Of a stretch of 64,000 bases of DNA, positions 20,045 through 31,121 are shown in pieces. How positions within the stretch are numbered: position 1 is the first letter of the stretch; every line of letters begins with the position of its first letter. The notes under the pieces are model-generated. The model saw nothing but the letters and a program-made list of their open reading frames with translations. It searched no databases and was not told the origin of the DNA. Source of the DNA: Candidatus Zixiibacteriota bacterium. GTDB lineage: Bacteria > Zixibacteria > MSB-5A5 > GN15 > FEB-12. A program made the position numbers and the translations under genes. The stretch spans positions 1 through 64,000 of the forward strand of contig JAJRQO010000027.1 of NCBI GenBank assembly GCA_024280215.1. Reading direction: 5' to 3'.

Positions 20045-22186
20045 TTAGTCTGAACTTGATTCCATACCATCTTCACGATGCACGGATATGACGCCTTTGA
20101 TTTTTTTCACTTTGTCTAAGATACGATTCAGATGAGAGAGCGATGAAACCTCAACGACAAATTTACCAACTGCGGTTGTGTCTTGAGCTTTCATTTCAGC
20201 AGCCCTTACATTGGTGTCGGCATCAGCAATTGCCTGAGTAATATCCCTAAGCATATTTTTTCTATCTTCGACAATAATTTTGAGCTGAACAATAAATGAC
20301 TGTCCTTTGGCAGTATCCCAAGTGACATCAATTTTCCGTTCAGGGTTTTCAGCATAGAGATGGTTGGCAGATGTACAGTCAAACCGATGAATAGTGACAC
20401 CTCTTCCCCTGCTGATAAATCCGACGATTTCTTCTCCAGGTACAGGCTGACAACATCCCGCAAATCGAAACATCATGTTGTCCATACCATGCACTTTGAT
20501 TCCTTTTGAACCCCGGATTCGGTCGATGACTTTATCGACAAATCCAATCTCAGGAGCCTTTTTATCAGGAAGAATGAGTTCTATGAGAGGTCGTGATGAT
20601 TTTGAACCATTGCCAATTGCAGCATATAAATCTTCGAGTGTCTTTTTGTCGAGTTGTTCGGCATACCCCTGTAAAATATCATCAGATGGAAGTTTTAAAC
20701 GAAGTTCTTTGAGTTTTCTTGCGACTATTTCTTTTCCGAGCGTAACCGACTGTTCAAAGCCTGCCTGTTTAAGCCATTTTCTAATACGTGTTCGTGCCGA
20801 AGATGTTTTAACAAGTTTCAGCCAGTCATGTGATGGAGTACGATTTGGGTTAGTGATAATATCGACAACATCACCAGACTTTAGTTTTGTCGAAAGAGGC
20901 TGCAGTCTCCCATTGATTTTTGAACCAGCACAATGTAGCCCTACATCTGTATGAATTTGAAAAGCAAAGTCGAGTGGTGTCGAACCTAATGGTAGATGAA
21001 TCAATTTTTGGTTTGGTGTAAAGATAAATATATCTTCTGAAAACAAATCGATTTTGAGATATTCCATAAAGTCAGATGGATTGGTCATCTCTTTCTGCCA
21101 TTCTAAAACATCACGCAACCAAATCATCTGACGATCAGATTTACTCATCTGCTGTTTGCCCTCTTTGTAGAGCCAGTGAGCAGCGATACCATTTTCGGCA
21201 ACGTAGTGCATTTGGTGAGTTCGAATCTGAATTTCAATCATTTTGTTCTGAGGTCCAAAAACTGTGGTATGAAGCGAACAGTATCCATTTGGTTTTGGAT
21301 TTGCGATATAATCATGAAACCGATCTGGTACAGGCTTCCAAAGTGAATGCAAAATCCCCATTGCATGATAACAATCACGCTCTGTATTGACTATCACTCG
21401 AATGGCAAAGAGGTCATAAATTTCTTCATAGGGAACTTTGCGAATACGGATTTTTCGATAAATAGAATCAAAGTGTTTTGCCCGCCCGTAAACTTCAGCG
21501 GTTATTTTATCAGATTCAAGAGCCTCTTTTACAGGTGAAACAAACTCAGCGATATACTCTTCGCGTTCTTCTTTACGCTCATCGACCCTATTCATTATAT
21601 CAATATAAACATCAGACTCTAAATACTTTAAGGATAAGTCTTCAAGCTCTACTTTAACCTTATTGATACCAAACCGATGTGCCAGTGGACAATAAATATC
21701 TCGAGTTTCCTGAGCTATTCGTTTTTGCTTTTCTGGAGGAAGATGTTCTAAAGTTCGCATATTGTGAAGCCTGTCAGCGAGCTTCATCAGGATTACCCTG
21801 ATATCCTTTGCCATAGACAAAAGCATTTTACGAAAATACTCGACTTGCTGTTCTTCACGTGAGCCATATTTCATTGCACCAATCTTTGTGACGCCATCAA
21901 CAAGTTCAGCGATTTCATCACCAAATTCGACTCGTAAATTTTCAATGGTGATATCGGTATCCTCGACAACATCATGCACAAGTCCAGCAGCAATCGTTGT
22001 AGAGTCCATGTGTTGCTCGGCTAAGATGAATGCGACTTCGAGACAATGCTCAACATACGGCTCTCCAGACTTACGCATCTGTCCCTGATGGGACTCATTG
22101 GAAAATTCATATGCTTTCCGAATAAGCGGGATATTCACATTGGCATTAAATGCTTCAATTCTTATGATAAATTCAGCAAGATTCAT
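20045..22186 (-). CDS. RelA/SpoT family bifunctional (p)ppGpp synthetase/hydrolase
   Basis: HD domain (AAGLVHDVVEDTD), synthetase (YDLFAIRVIV), TGS and ACT domains. Confidence 0.96.
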   Translation of the reverse strand: MNLAEFIIRIEAFNANVNIPLIRKAYEFSNESHQGQMRKSGEPYVEHCLEVAFILAEQHMDSTTIAAGLVHDVVEDTDITIENLRVEFGDEIAELVDGVTKIGAMKYGSREEQQVEYFRKMLLSMAKDIRVILMKLADRLHNMRTLEHLPPEKQKRIAQETRDIYCPLAHRFGINKVKVELEDLSLKYLESDVYIDIMNRVDERKEEREEYIAEFVSPVKEALESDKITAEVYGRAKHFDSIYRKIRIRKVPYEEIYDLFAIRVIVNTERDCYHAMGILHSLWKPVPDRFHDYIANPKPNGYCSLHTTVFGPQNKMIEIQIRTHQMHYVAENGIAAHWLYKEGKQQMSKSDRQMIWLRDVLEWQKEMTNPSDFMEYLKIDLFSEDIFIFTPNQKLIHLPLGSTPLDFAFQIHTDVGLHCAGSKINGRLQPLSTKLKSGDVVDIITNPNRTPSHDWLKLVKTSSARTRIRKWLKQAGFEQSVTLGKEIVARKLKELRLKLPSDDILQGYAEQLDKKTLEDLYAAIGNGSKSSRPLIELILPDKKAPEIGFVDKVIDRIRGSKGIKVHGMDNMMFRFAGCCQPVPGEEIVGFISRGRGVTIHRFDCTSANHLYAENPERKIDVTWDTAKGQSFIVQLKIIVEDRKNMLRDITQAIADADTNVRAAEMKAQDTTAVGKFVVEVSSLSHLNRILDKVKKIKGVISVHREDGMESSSD

Positions 22187-22192
22187 ATAACT

Positions 22193-23224
22193 TTAACTCG
22201 AAATAACTTTCAATACTTTAGTGGCGACATCGCCAGGTTCAATTTTTTCCATACACGCACATTTACCATCAGGACAGTTACAACTGACATCAGGTTGCAC
22301 GACAACATTGCCAGTCCCAAGCGGTCCCCATCTTGTAGGAGACATCGATTTCTTACTTGGATAAAGCCCAACAGTTTTCGTACCAACAGCAACCGCCAGA
22401 TGAAGTGGTCCAGTTGAATTTGCGACAACAACTTTGGCAAGCGAAAGCACTGCCGACAAGGTACGTAGATCGGTACTTCCAGTTATCTGGTTCATATCTG
22501 CAAATCCAATCTTATTGGAAAGATTATCAAACATCTTCCCCTCATCTTTGGAACCTGAGACAACCACTACAACGCCTTGGCTCTCGAGTTTTTTGTATAG
22601 CTGTAAAAATCGTTCCGATGACCACGCTTCAGCAGAGCCACCCGAACCAGGATGTAAAACGATAAAATCTCTTTCAACTCCAGCGACCTTGAGTGTTTTC
22701 TCGGCACTTAAAATATCTTTTTCGGTAAGATATACTTTTGGGTCAACCACCGTCTCTCCATCTTTAAAAAATGACATAAAATCTAAGTTATAGGCTGATT
22801 CATGTTTGATATTTTTCTTGCGGCTATGTAGCAGACGAGTATTAAAAAAGATAGAGTGAAACCGTCCAGCAGTACCAATTCTAATAGGGATTTCAGCTTT
22901 ATAATATAAGCGAGAGATTTGTCTCTCTGGGTACAGGACGATTACAATGTCGTATTTTTCTTTTTTAATTTTTTGTAATAAATCTTTTCGATAGAGATTA
23001 TTAGAATGTAATTGGTCATTTTGCACACGTAAGATTTTATTGATAGCATCATTATGTTCTAAAATCGGAGAGGCATAAAGCGACGCCATTACATCTACTT
23101 TGCAATTTGGATATCGTTTTTTAAATGTTTCTACAAATGGAAGTGCCAAAACTAAATCACCAAGTTTGTCAGTCCTGCTAATTAAAACTTTATCACCATC
23201 ATTTATTTGAATCGGTTTGTTCAT
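22193..23224 (-). CDS. glycosyltransferase family 9 (heptosyltransferase-like)
   Basis: RTDKLGDLVLALP; VLHPGSGGSAEAWSSERF; NSTGPLHLAVAVGT. Confidence 0.9.
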   Translation of the reverse strand: MNKPIQINDGDKVLISRTDKLGDLVLALPFVETFKKRYPNCKVDVMASLYASPILEHNDAINKILRVQNDQLHSNNLYRKDLLQKIKKEKYDIVIVLYPERQISRLYYKAEIPIRIGTAGRFHSIFFNTRLLHSRKKNIKHESAYNLDFMSFFKDGETVVDPKVYLTEKDILSAEKTLKVAGVERDFIVLHPGSGGSAEAWSSERFLQLYKKLESQGVVVVVSGSKDEGKMFDNLSNKIGFADMNQITGSTDLRTLSAVLSLAKVVVANSTGPLHLAVAVGTKTVGLYPSKKSMSPTRWGPLGTGNVVVQPDVSCNCPDGKCACMEKIEPGDVATKVLKVISS

Positions 23225-23983
23225 TTATCGTTTGTCTTTCTTCTTAATTAATTCGCGTAATTTAGCATATTTAACCATAACCGCAACAGCAGAAAGAAAA
23301 GAAATTAAAAAACCTTCAACTCCGTCTAAAAAGCCTTTTTTCAAGATATAGTGCTTTATAAATGCTGCTATTGGTTTTATGCATATACCAAAAAAGCCCG
23401 AAGATTTCCCGCGAGCGAATAAATCATCTGCTCCCATGCGAGTGTATATATTAAATTTACGAAAATATTCATCTAATGTTGGATAGCTATAATGCAATAA
23501 ATCGTTTTTAAGGTATCTTTTATCACCAGCAATTTCGACCGCTTCATGGACTATATTACTATTAAATCCGCCCTTTGTTTTATTAAATAATCTGAGAATA
23601 TGGTCAGGGTACCAATTTGAATAATTTATCCATCTTCCCATAAAATTTGTTTTCCGAGGTATGAGGTAACCATCGGCCAGGTCGTTTTCAGAAAGCGTAT
23701 TCTTTATTTCACTTTCAAGATCAGCAGAGACTTCCTCATCGGCATCTATTGAGAATATCCATTCATGTGAAGTCTGCTTGACACCCTCTTGCTTGGCAGG
23801 ACCATACCCACGCCAAACGGGTGAATAAATTCTGGCATTATATTCGGTAGCAATTTCAAGCGTCTTATCATCTGATTGTGAATCTATCAACACGATTTCA
23901 TCAGCCCATTTGACCGACTCAAGACAACGGCGTATATTTTTCTCTTCATTTTTAGAAATAATTACAACTGAGATTTTTCTCAT
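23225..23983 (-). CDS. glycosyltransferase family 2
   Basis: ISVVIISKNEEKNIRRCLESVKWADEIVLIDSQSDD. Confidence 0.93.
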   Translation of the reverse strand: MRKISVVIISKNEEKNIRRCLESVKWADEIVLIDSQSDDKTLEIATEYNARIYSPVWRGYGPAKQEGVKQTSHEWIFSIDADEEVSADLESEIKNTLSENDLADGYLIPRKTNFMGRWINYSNWYPDHILRLFNKTKGGFNSNIVHEAVEIAGDKRYLKNDLLHYSYPTLDEYFRKFNIYTRMGADDLFARGKSSGFFGICIKPIAAFIKHYILKKGFLDGVEGFLISFLSAVAVMVKYAKLRELIKKKDKR

Positions 23984-25089
23984 TTTATCACCGATTCAGA
24001 TTCAACTAATTTTTCAAAAGTATCAAAGACTTGTTCAACTGTAATATCGAAAATATTACCATCATTTGCTGAGACAACCGCACCAATTTCTTGGTCGTAT
24101 GGTCGCCAAAGTAAAAAGTTCTTCATAAATTTGCTATATAATCCAACTACAGGTACATCAAAAGCTCGTGCAATATGGACAAGTGATGTGTCAGGGGTAA
24201 TCATCAAATCAAGTTTGGCAATAAGTGCCGAGACTGCTGTGAGGCTCATATTGTCTGGGATGAGTGAAATGCGAGAGTCGATAGAATCCAATAGAGGTTT
24301 GGCACGGTCACGTTCATCGGGTGTTGTAAACAAGAGGATTTTATATTCTTGATTGGAAGCGATTATTTTTTTACAGAGTGCGATAGATTTTTCGATCGCC
24401 CAAATTCGTGTTGGAGCTCCAGCAGAAAGATTGTAGCCGATAATTTTTGTGCGTGGTGATTCTTTGAGAGCATCTATTGTTTTGTTGGCAAAGACTATTT
24501 CTTCTTCTGAGATATACGGCTCAGCGTAACCTGATTCTTTTGTGGAATCAATTCCGAAAGCATCTAAAATTTTCAGTGTATTCTCTATTATGTGATTAGT
24601 GTTGTCTGTCCTATAAAGATAATTATAGTCATAGTATATTTTATGTTTGTTCTTGCCGATGCCTATTCGTGGTTTACCTGGAGCAGATAGTTGTGAAAGA
24701 AATAACGCCGTCACTGAGTCATCACCAATCATATCAACGACACAATCGTACTTAGCTTTTCGCATCGCTTTAAGAGTTTTAAAATCTTTGATAGGATTTT
24801 TGAGATACATATAAATTTTGGCAAAACGTCTGTCATTTTTAATAATTGCTTTGTTGCGCAGTGAACCAAGAATCGAAATTTCAATATGTGGAAAATGTCG
24901 TTTTAACCCATCAAAGACAGGAAAAGAAATGACCATGTCGCCTAATTTTTCAGGGCGGAGAAAAAGCACTTTAGAAATTTTATTACCATCAATCGGTTTA
25001 AATTCTTTTTGTCCTATCGTAAAAAACAGTTTGAACAGAGAAAAGACAAACGCTTTGAATTTGTGTTCTAATGGTTTCAAGGCTTCCAT
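23980..25089 (-). CDS. glycosyltransferase family 9
   Basis: RPEKLGDMVISFPVFDGLKR, PDTSLVHIARAFDVPVVGLY; ATG at 25089 overlaps the upstream stop (TGATG), preferred over the track start at 25134. Confidence 0.88.
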   Translation of the reverse strand: MEALKPLEHKFKAFVFSLFKLFFTIGQKEFKPIDGNKISKVLFLRPEKLGDMVISFPVFDGLKRHFPHIEISILGSLRNKAIIKNDRRFAKIYMYLKNPIKDFKTLKAMRKAKYDCVVDMIGDDSVTALFLSQLSAPGKPRIGIGKNKHKIYYDYNYLYRTDNTNHIIENTLKILDAFGIDSTKESGYAEPYISEEEIVFANKTIDALKESPRTKIIGYNLSAGAPTRIWAIEKSIALCKKIIASNQEYKILLFTTPDERDRAKPLLDSIDSRISLIPDNMSLTAVSALIAKLDLMITPDTSLVHIARAFDVPVVGLYSKFMKNFLLWRPYDQEIGAVVSANDGNIFDITVEQVFDTFEKLVESESVIK

Positions 25090-26219
25090 CAGATATTCTC
25101 CTGCGATGATTCTTGAACGACGGAATGGTAGCATGATTCGATTTTGTCAATCATAGTGTGCATTTGAAAATGTGTTTCAAACCGTTTTCGGCTATTTGAC
25201 GCAAACGATTTAAACTGCTCTTTATCATTAAGCAATGCGATGACAGCTTTTGACAAGGCTTCGGAATTGCATGTTTCTACTAATATTGCATTGTAGCCAT
25301 CTTGTACGACTTCAGGGATTCCTCCAACTCGAGATGCAACAATCGGAAGCGATGCTCTCATCCCCTCTAAAATTGCGATACCAAACGGCTCGACTCTTGA
25401 TGGGTGTATCATCAAATCAGCACCAAGTAATTCGTTGTAGATATTATCAAGCATCCCGCAAAAGATAAAGTTATCTGATAGATTATGTTTTGCTATCATC
25501 TGTTGTAAGAATTCTTGTCTGGGTCCATCACCCAAGAAAAGAAAACGGATGTTCGGAAATTCTTTAACAATTTCAGGAGCGGCATCTATAAGATACTCAT
25601 GTGCTTTCTGTTCGACAAAACGCCCCGAAGTAACCGAGATGATTACATCGCTGGGTAATTTATATTTCTGAGTCAAACTCCTATGTGCGTTTTTTTTATT
25701 AGTAAGAGACGAATCTAAATCGTCAATAGAAATTGGGATAACTTCGGTAATTTCTTTTTCAATATAGCCTAATGCTGTGATTTCATCTTTGAGAGATTGC
25801 GACGGTGTGATAACTTTATCAATCAATTTTGGTGTCAAAAATTTGTGAATAAAGGCGTCTTTGGTAATATTCAGTCCAACCGACCAGACAATTTTTGTAC
25901 TGCCTTGCAGGCGCGCTGCTAATCCACCAAGACGGATATCTTTGTTAAAATTCACAGTAAGAATATCGATTTTATGCTCAACCAAATAGTTTTTAATCGT
26001 TGTAATAGTCGACGGGTTAAAATCACCTGATATATCAAGAGGTAACAACTGTAATTCTTTGTGGGGTTCCCCTGCCCTACTCAAAAAATAAGAATCTTTG
26101 CGACCGATGAGAGTAACTTTGTGATTGCGACCTGCAAGCCCAACGGCAGCCAAACGTATCCACTCTTCCATGCCACCATATATTTCTGTTTCAATCGAAT
26201 TCAGAAAGGCAATATTCAT
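25089..26219 (-). CDS. glycosyltransferase family 4
   Basis: HPSRVEPFGIAILEGMRASLPIVASRVGGIPEVV. Confidence 0.92.
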   Translation of the reverse strand: MNIAFLNSIETEIYGGMEEWIRLAAVGLAGRNHKVTLIGRKDSYFLSRAGEPHKELQLLPLDISGDFNPSTITTIKNYLVEHKIDILTVNFNKDIRLGGLAARLQGSTKIVWSVGLNITKDAFIHKFLTPKLIDKVITPSQSLKDEITALGYIEKEITEVIPISIDDLDSSLTNKKNAHRSLTQKYKLPSDVIISVTSGRFVEQKAHEYLIDAAPEIVKEFPNIRFLFLGDGPRQEFLQQMIAKHNLSDNFIFCGMLDNIYNELLGADLMIHPSRVEPFGIAILEGMRASLPIVASRVGGIPEVVQDGYNAILVETCNSEALSKAVIALLNDKEQFKSFASNSRKRFETHFQMHTMIDKIESCYHSVVQESSQENI

Positions 26220-28105
26220 GCATCCTCCCGAAATTGCATTGAGTGCAGACGATGGTATAAGCCTTTTTGATTCAATAACTCATCATGTTTTCCGTGTTCG
26301 ACAATCTGTCCATTATCAATGACTAATATCCGATTGGCATTTTTAATCGTTGATAATCTATGGGCAATCACCATTGAGGTTCTATTTTTCATCAGCCTAT
26401 CAATCGCTTCCTGTACAAGCATTTCAGATTCAGTATCAAGTGCCGAGGTCGCTTCGTCAAAAATAAGAATTTGTGGATTTTTCAGTAATGCTCGTGCAAT
26501 TGCCAGACGTTGTCTCTGTCCGCCAGAAAGTTTCACACCTCGATTACCGACTTGGGTGTCATACTTATTTTTAAATTTGTCAATGAACTGATGAGCATTC
26601 GCCATCTTCGCCGCTTCGATTACATCATCGAGCGAAGCGTTTTCCATGCCATAGGCTATGTTATTAAAAATCGAATCATTGAATAAGTAAATTTCCTGTG
26701 TGACAATTCCCATTAGAGAACGAAGCGATGAGAGTTTGATTTCTTTTATATCAACTCCGTCAATTGAAATCTTCCCAGCAAGTGGGTCATAAAAACGAGG
26801 CATCAAATCAAGCAAAGTTGACTTACCTCCGCCAGATGGACCGACAAATGCGACAACTTCACCTTGTTTGACATCAAATGAAACATTTTCAATGACAGGT
26901 TCATCGTCGATATATCGAAAAGAGATATTTTCATAAGAGATTACATTGTTAAATTTTTCGATAATTTTTGACTGTGGCGTGTCTACAATTTTTTCTTCGG
27001 TATCAATAACTTCAAAGACACGTTCTGAGGCAGCCATCCCCTCTTGGATTTTTATATGAATCTGAGTAAGTGATTTAACAGGCTTGATGAGCTGTATCAT
27101 GGCAAGTAGATAGGTCATAAAATCGCCCGCATCCAAATCACCTTTTGAGTCAATAATATCGTTCCCTGCATAGAGCAAGATTATAACACCTGCCAAAGTA
27201 GCCAAGGTATCATTTATTGGCGAAGCGAGATGCCTGATTCGAGTCATGCGAAGGAGTGATCTAAAATAGTCGTAGGTAGCTGCGAAGAATTTTTTAATTT
27301 CAAACTGTTCCATTGAAAACGCTTTTACGATACGAACATTGTTGACTGCTTCTTCAAGAACTGAGTTTACGTCGGACATTTTTTGTTGGGAACGCTCAGA
27401 GTATTTCCGAAGCTTTTTCCCGATAAACCAAATAAAACCAAAGACAACGGGAAGAATAATCATAGCTAGAAGAGTAAGTTTCCATGAGAGTATAATCAGA
27501 AATGAAAAGAACGTCACTACTAAGATAGAGTCGGTTACTAACCTGTTAAATCCGATATCGACCGCTTCGTTTAAGACCATGACATCATTAGTGACCCGAG
27601 AAATCACCGAACCCGTTCGCTTGCTATGAAAATAATCAAGTGAGAGACGTTGGTATTTTTCAAACAGTTGATTTCTAAATGAACGAATCACCGACTGCTG
27701 AACAAATGCCATAAAGAATCCCTGTATATACAAAAAGAAATTTTTGGCAATAACAATTAAGAAGATAAACCAGCAAAAATTATAGAGTGTTTCTTTTCTT
27801 GTTTCAGCATAGACAAAACTATTTATAGTTTCTTTTAAGTCTTCTTTTATTTCAAGAGCAAAATCTGAAACAGCAGTAAAAAAACCAGTATCTTGCACTT
27901 GAACTGATGACTCTATTACTGATTGCGGAATAACATCAGTTACCCCTGGAACAGATTCCATTTGAAATAAGGTCATTAAAAGAGGTCCAAACATCCAGAC
28001 GAGCAACCCCGAAAAAAGAGCATGCATAGCAGCCGAGCCAGATGCTACAACGAGCTGTTTCCAAAACGGTTTTAAAACTAAAAATGTACGACTATATAAA
28101 TTCAT
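26216..28105 (-). CDS. MsbA-like ABC transporter (permease-ATPase fusion)
   Basis: TM domain plus GPSGGGKST, LSGGQRQRLAIARALL, ILIFDEATSALD. Confidence 0.95.
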   Translation of the reverse strand: MNLYSRTFLVLKPFWKQLVVASGSAAMHALFSGLLVWMFGPLLMTLFQMESVPGVTDVIPQSVIESSVQVQDTGFFTAVSDFALEIKEDLKETINSFVYAETRKETLYNFCWFIFLIVIAKNFFLYIQGFFMAFVQQSVIRSFRNQLFEKYQRLSLDYFHSKRTGSVISRVTNDVMVLNEAVDIGFNRLVTDSILVVTFFSFLIILSWKLTLLAMIILPVVFGFIWFIGKKLRKYSERSQQKMSDVNSVLEEAVNNVRIVKAFSMEQFEIKKFFAATYDYFRSLLRMTRIRHLASPINDTLATLAGVIILLYAGNDIIDSKGDLDAGDFMTYLLAMIQLIKPVKSLTQIHIKIQEGMAASERVFEVIDTEEKIVDTPQSKIIEKFNNVISYENISFRYIDDEPVIENVSFDVKQGEVVAFVGPSGGGKSTLLDLMPRFYDPLAGKISIDGVDIKEIKLSSLRSLMGIVTQEIYLFNDSIFNNIAYGMENASLDDVIEAAKMANAHQFIDKFKNKYDTQVGNRGVKLSGGQRQRLAIARALLKNPQILIFDEATSALDTESEMLVQEAIDRLMKNRTSMVIAHRLSTIKNANRILVIDNGQIVEHGKHDELLNQKGLYHRLHSMQFREDA

Positions 28106-28183
28106 TTATTCCTCAAAATTAGATATATCGTGGTAATATGGTATAATTGGATTAGGATGTCAACTGACTTAACATAAAGGAAA

Positions 28184-28876
28184 TTAAGGGATTATACGGC
28201 TCATCGTGGGAGTGATTTCGACCTGAAAACGTTTGAGTGGTATTTTAGAACTCTTTTTGTACTCTCGCCTATTACCACTTAATGTTGTCCCCTCACCATC
28301 GTCAAAAAGAAACTTTTTAACTCGATACCCATTTTTCCTAAGGTCATAACTGATTTCTATTTGCCAAGTACAGTAGGGAAATTTCAACAGATATTTTGGA
28401 CGTTTTGGGTCAGAGTTTATTATTTCAACATGTGCATCATTGGCATTTAAAAACTGATCTGGCAAAGTTGAAAACAGAGACATCAATTGAAATTTAGGAA
28501 TATCGCCAGAACAGTTAAACGATGAAAATAGATTATCAATAGACTCATACAGATATTCATCCATTGTTGGGAATATGACAAGAATTGAATCGTCAGTCAT
28601 CCAACCCTTTAAAGCACCTTTTCCAAGATAACCTTTACCAGCAATTGCGATGACGGAATCTGTCTGAAAAAATGAAAGACGTACTGATGTCGGCTTGCCA
28701 TGTTGCCGAAGCTTAGCATCAAAGAGAAACGCCTCGGAGGTAACTTTATTGCCTTTGACTTTCTTAGCACTTCTTTTATAGTTTTCTTGGTTAATTAAAT
28801 CTTTGTTTGTAGTTGTACCACACCCAACAAGAAAGATAATAATCAAAAGAATAAAAGCTAAGAACTTCATCTTCAT
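28184..28876 (-). CDS. DUF4292-like lipoprotein
   Basis: Lipobox FLVGC; DUF4292-like body. Confidence 0.65.
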   Translation of the reverse strand: MKMKFLAFILLIIIFLVGCGTTTNKDLINQENYKRSAKKVKGNKVTSEAFLFDAKLRQHGKPTSVRLSFFQTDSVIAIAGKGYLGKGALKGWMTDDSILVIFPTMDEYLYESIDNLFSSFNCSGDIPKFQLMSLFSTLPDQFLNANDAHVEIINSDPKRPKYLLKFPYCTWQIEISYDLRKNGYRVKKFLFDDGEGTTLSGNRREYKKSSKIPLKRFQVEITPTMSRIIP

Positions 28877-28877
28877 T

Positions 28878-29501
28878 CTAAAATCCTAAGACAAAATAGA
28901 AAGCTCTCACAAACGGTGATATAACCATTCCAAATATACCAGTAAACAGACCTAACAATAAGATATACGGAGAGTATCTCTCAATTTGTTCCATAGTATT
29001 GGCATGTTTCTGTGGAATAAGATTTCGAACAATATGAGAACCATCTAACGGAAACAACGGAATTAAATTAAAAAGACCGAGCCAGATATTGATTTGAACA
29101 GACATAAACAAAAAACGACCAAATACTTCTGGGATTGGTGTTCCAATAAAATTAACTACATGAATAATAATCGCAGCAATTGTTGCCAAGCCAAAATTAG
29201 AAAGTGGTCCAGCGGCGGAAATCCAAATATCTGCAATTCGTGGATTACGTAGATTAAATGGATTCACTGGAACTGGCTTCGCCCACCCGAATCTAAATCC
29301 AGATAAAAAGAACATAAGGGTTCCCATCAAGTCCAGATGCACCATCGGATTTAGCGATGTTCGTCCTAAGTCGTGTGCGGTAGAGTCGCCATACCCTAAA
29401 GCTGTTCGAGCGTGAGCAAATTCATGTACGGTAATAGCCAATAGAAATACTGGAGTAGCTACGATCGCACGTTGAATTGTTTCTGGTGAAAAATCAAACA
29501 T
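28878..29501 (-). CDS. site-2 protease family protein (M50)
   Basis: TVHEFAHARTALGYGD and NLIPLFPLDGSHI. Confidence 0.93.
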   Translation of the reverse strand: MFDFSPETIQRAIVATPVFLLAITVHEFAHARTALGYGDSTAHDLGRTSLNPMVHLDLMGTLMFFLSGFRFGWAKPVPVNPFNLRNPRIADIWISAAGPLSNFGLATIAAIIIHVVNFIGTPIPEVFGRFLFMSVQINIWLGLFNLIPLFPLDGSHIVRNLIPQKHANTMEQIERYSPYILLLGLFTGIFGMVISPFVRAFYFVLGF

Positions 29502-29632
29502 ATATTATTCCTTCTTACTTTATTCTATCTTACGATTTCATAATGCTTATACAAGAGATAATTTAAAATGCATTATTTATTTTTTAGAAATTTAAACGTA
29601 AAGATTTTTCAAATTATACAACTTACAGAAAA

Positions 29633-30487
29633 TTACTCTTCTGTACCTGTAATCCTATCTGGTACAAATGAGGCAGCGATTTCGAATTCAAATCCGACAT
29701 CTTCAGGACGGTGGGCATCGGAACCTAAGTAGATAACAGGAACACCAGCTTTTTTGGCAAGATTAATAATTTTCACATTCGGATAATACTGTCTCACTCC
29801 ATGCCTATACCCTGCAGTATTAATTTCAAGGGTCGTGTTGGATTTTTTGAGAGATTCAAAAAGAGCGGGTAAGTATGGCTCGTACACTTTGTCTAACTTG
29901 TCATCATAAAATTTTTGTGCGTACTTCACATAATATTCTAAATGTGCAATTGTATCAAATAGTTTAGAATCAGATGCGGTAATAACGGCATCGAAATACT
30001 TTGCGACCATTTCATCAAGTGAATACCGTTCAAAACATTTTGTAAATGTATCTTTACAACAGAAACAGATATTTTCTATCTCATGCACTCCGCACAGAAA
30101 ATAATCAAAATCGTATGCATCTTTGACTTCTTTAGCAGTCTCTTGGCAATTATCAAACCAACTGAATTCTAATCCTAATTTCACAGAGAGTCCTCTGGTA
30201 TAATATTTTTCGGCTACTCTGCGGACATCATCGACATACGGTTTCAAATTTTCTATTGATGTCGGTTTATGCTCACCATTGACAGAAATCAAGTTCCCTT
30301 GACAATCACCAATCGGGTTACAATCATAATGTGTCGTAAAGCAGATCTCGGCAACATTTCGAGCCAAGGCTGCCTCGCAGTACTCATCGACTGTCCCTTT
30401 GGCATCTATTGAATAATCACAATGCACATGATAATCCATGGCACCTTCAAAATGTATTTGTTCTAACTCATCAAAGATATCAGACAA
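29633..30487 (-). CDS. PHP domain (histidinol-phosphatase-like) protein
   Basis: DYHVHCDYSIDAKGTVDEYCEAA, FTTHYD, LGSDAHRPEDVG; TTG at 30487 follows AAGGAGGAAATT and is preferred over the track start. Confidence 0.85.
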   Translation of the reverse strand: MSDIFDELEQIHFEGAMDYHVHCDYSIDAKGTVDEYCEAALARNVAEICFTTHYDCNPIGDCQGNLISVNGEHKPTSIENLKPYVDDVRRVAEKYYTRGLSVKLGLEFSWFDNCQETAKEVKDAYDFDYFLCGVHEIENICFCCKDTFTKCFERYSLDEMVAKYFDAVITASDSKLFDTIAHLEYYVKYAQKFYDDKLDKVYEPYLPALFESLKKSNTTLEINTAGYRHGVRQYYPNVKIINLAKKAGVPVIYLGSDAHRPEDVGFEFEIAASFVPDRITGTEE

Positions 30488-31121
30488 AATTTCCTCCTTG
30501 GAGATACGGATTATTCGCTCTTTCCCCACCTATTGTTGTTGTTGGTCCATGCCCTGGAATACAAATAATAGAATCGGGCAATGGTAAAAGTTTTCTGTTA
30601 ATAGAATCGATTAAGACTTCGTGGGAACAACCGGGGAAATCAGTTCGACCGATTGAGCCATAAAAAAGGGTGTCTCCACAAAAAAGCAGATTCTCGGATT
30701 CATCTAAAAAGCAAAGCCCCCCTGGAGAATGTCCTGGGGTGTGAAAGACTCTGAGTTGTATCGTGCCAATGGTGATGACTTCTTCATCTTTGAGCCAAAA
30801 ATCAGCAGGAGGTGTGGTAATATCTAAACCTAAATAAGCAGATAAATTTGCGGTAGAACTTGCAAGTAGTTCTTTTTCAAACTCACCCGCATAAAGCGGA
30901 ACTTGGTAAGTATCTAAAATAGTCCGAACTCCTCCAATATGATCAGAATGCCCGTGGGTCAGCAGGACAGCTTTTGGTTTAAACCCGAGAGAATCGACTC
31001 GTTCGATAATCATTTCTGGGTCAGCCCCTGGGTCAATTATGACCCCTTCATTTGTTGATTTATCAAAATAGAGCGAGCAGTTCACTTGATATGAACCAAC
31101 AACAATAATTTCATTTTTCAT
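30480..31121 (-). CDS. MBL-fold metallohydrolase (glyoxalase II-like)
   Basis: LTHGHSDHIGG, HTPGHSPGG, FCGDTLF, PGHGPTT. Confidence 0.93.
   Translation of the reverse strand: MKNEIIVVGSYQVNCSLYFDKSTNEGVIIDPGADPEMIIERVDSLGFKPKAVLLTHGHSDHIGGVRTILDTYQVPLYAGEFEKELLASSTANLSAYLGLDITTPPADFWLKDEEVITIGTIQLRVFHTPGHSPGGLCFLDESENLLFCGDTLFYGSIGRTDFPGCSHEVLIDSINRKLLPLPDSIICIPGHGPTTTIGGERANNPYLQGGNFV

Noticed and set aside
20475-20954. 159-aa ORF antisense to relA/spoT
   Set aside because: Shadow ORF; sense strand has unambiguous homology.
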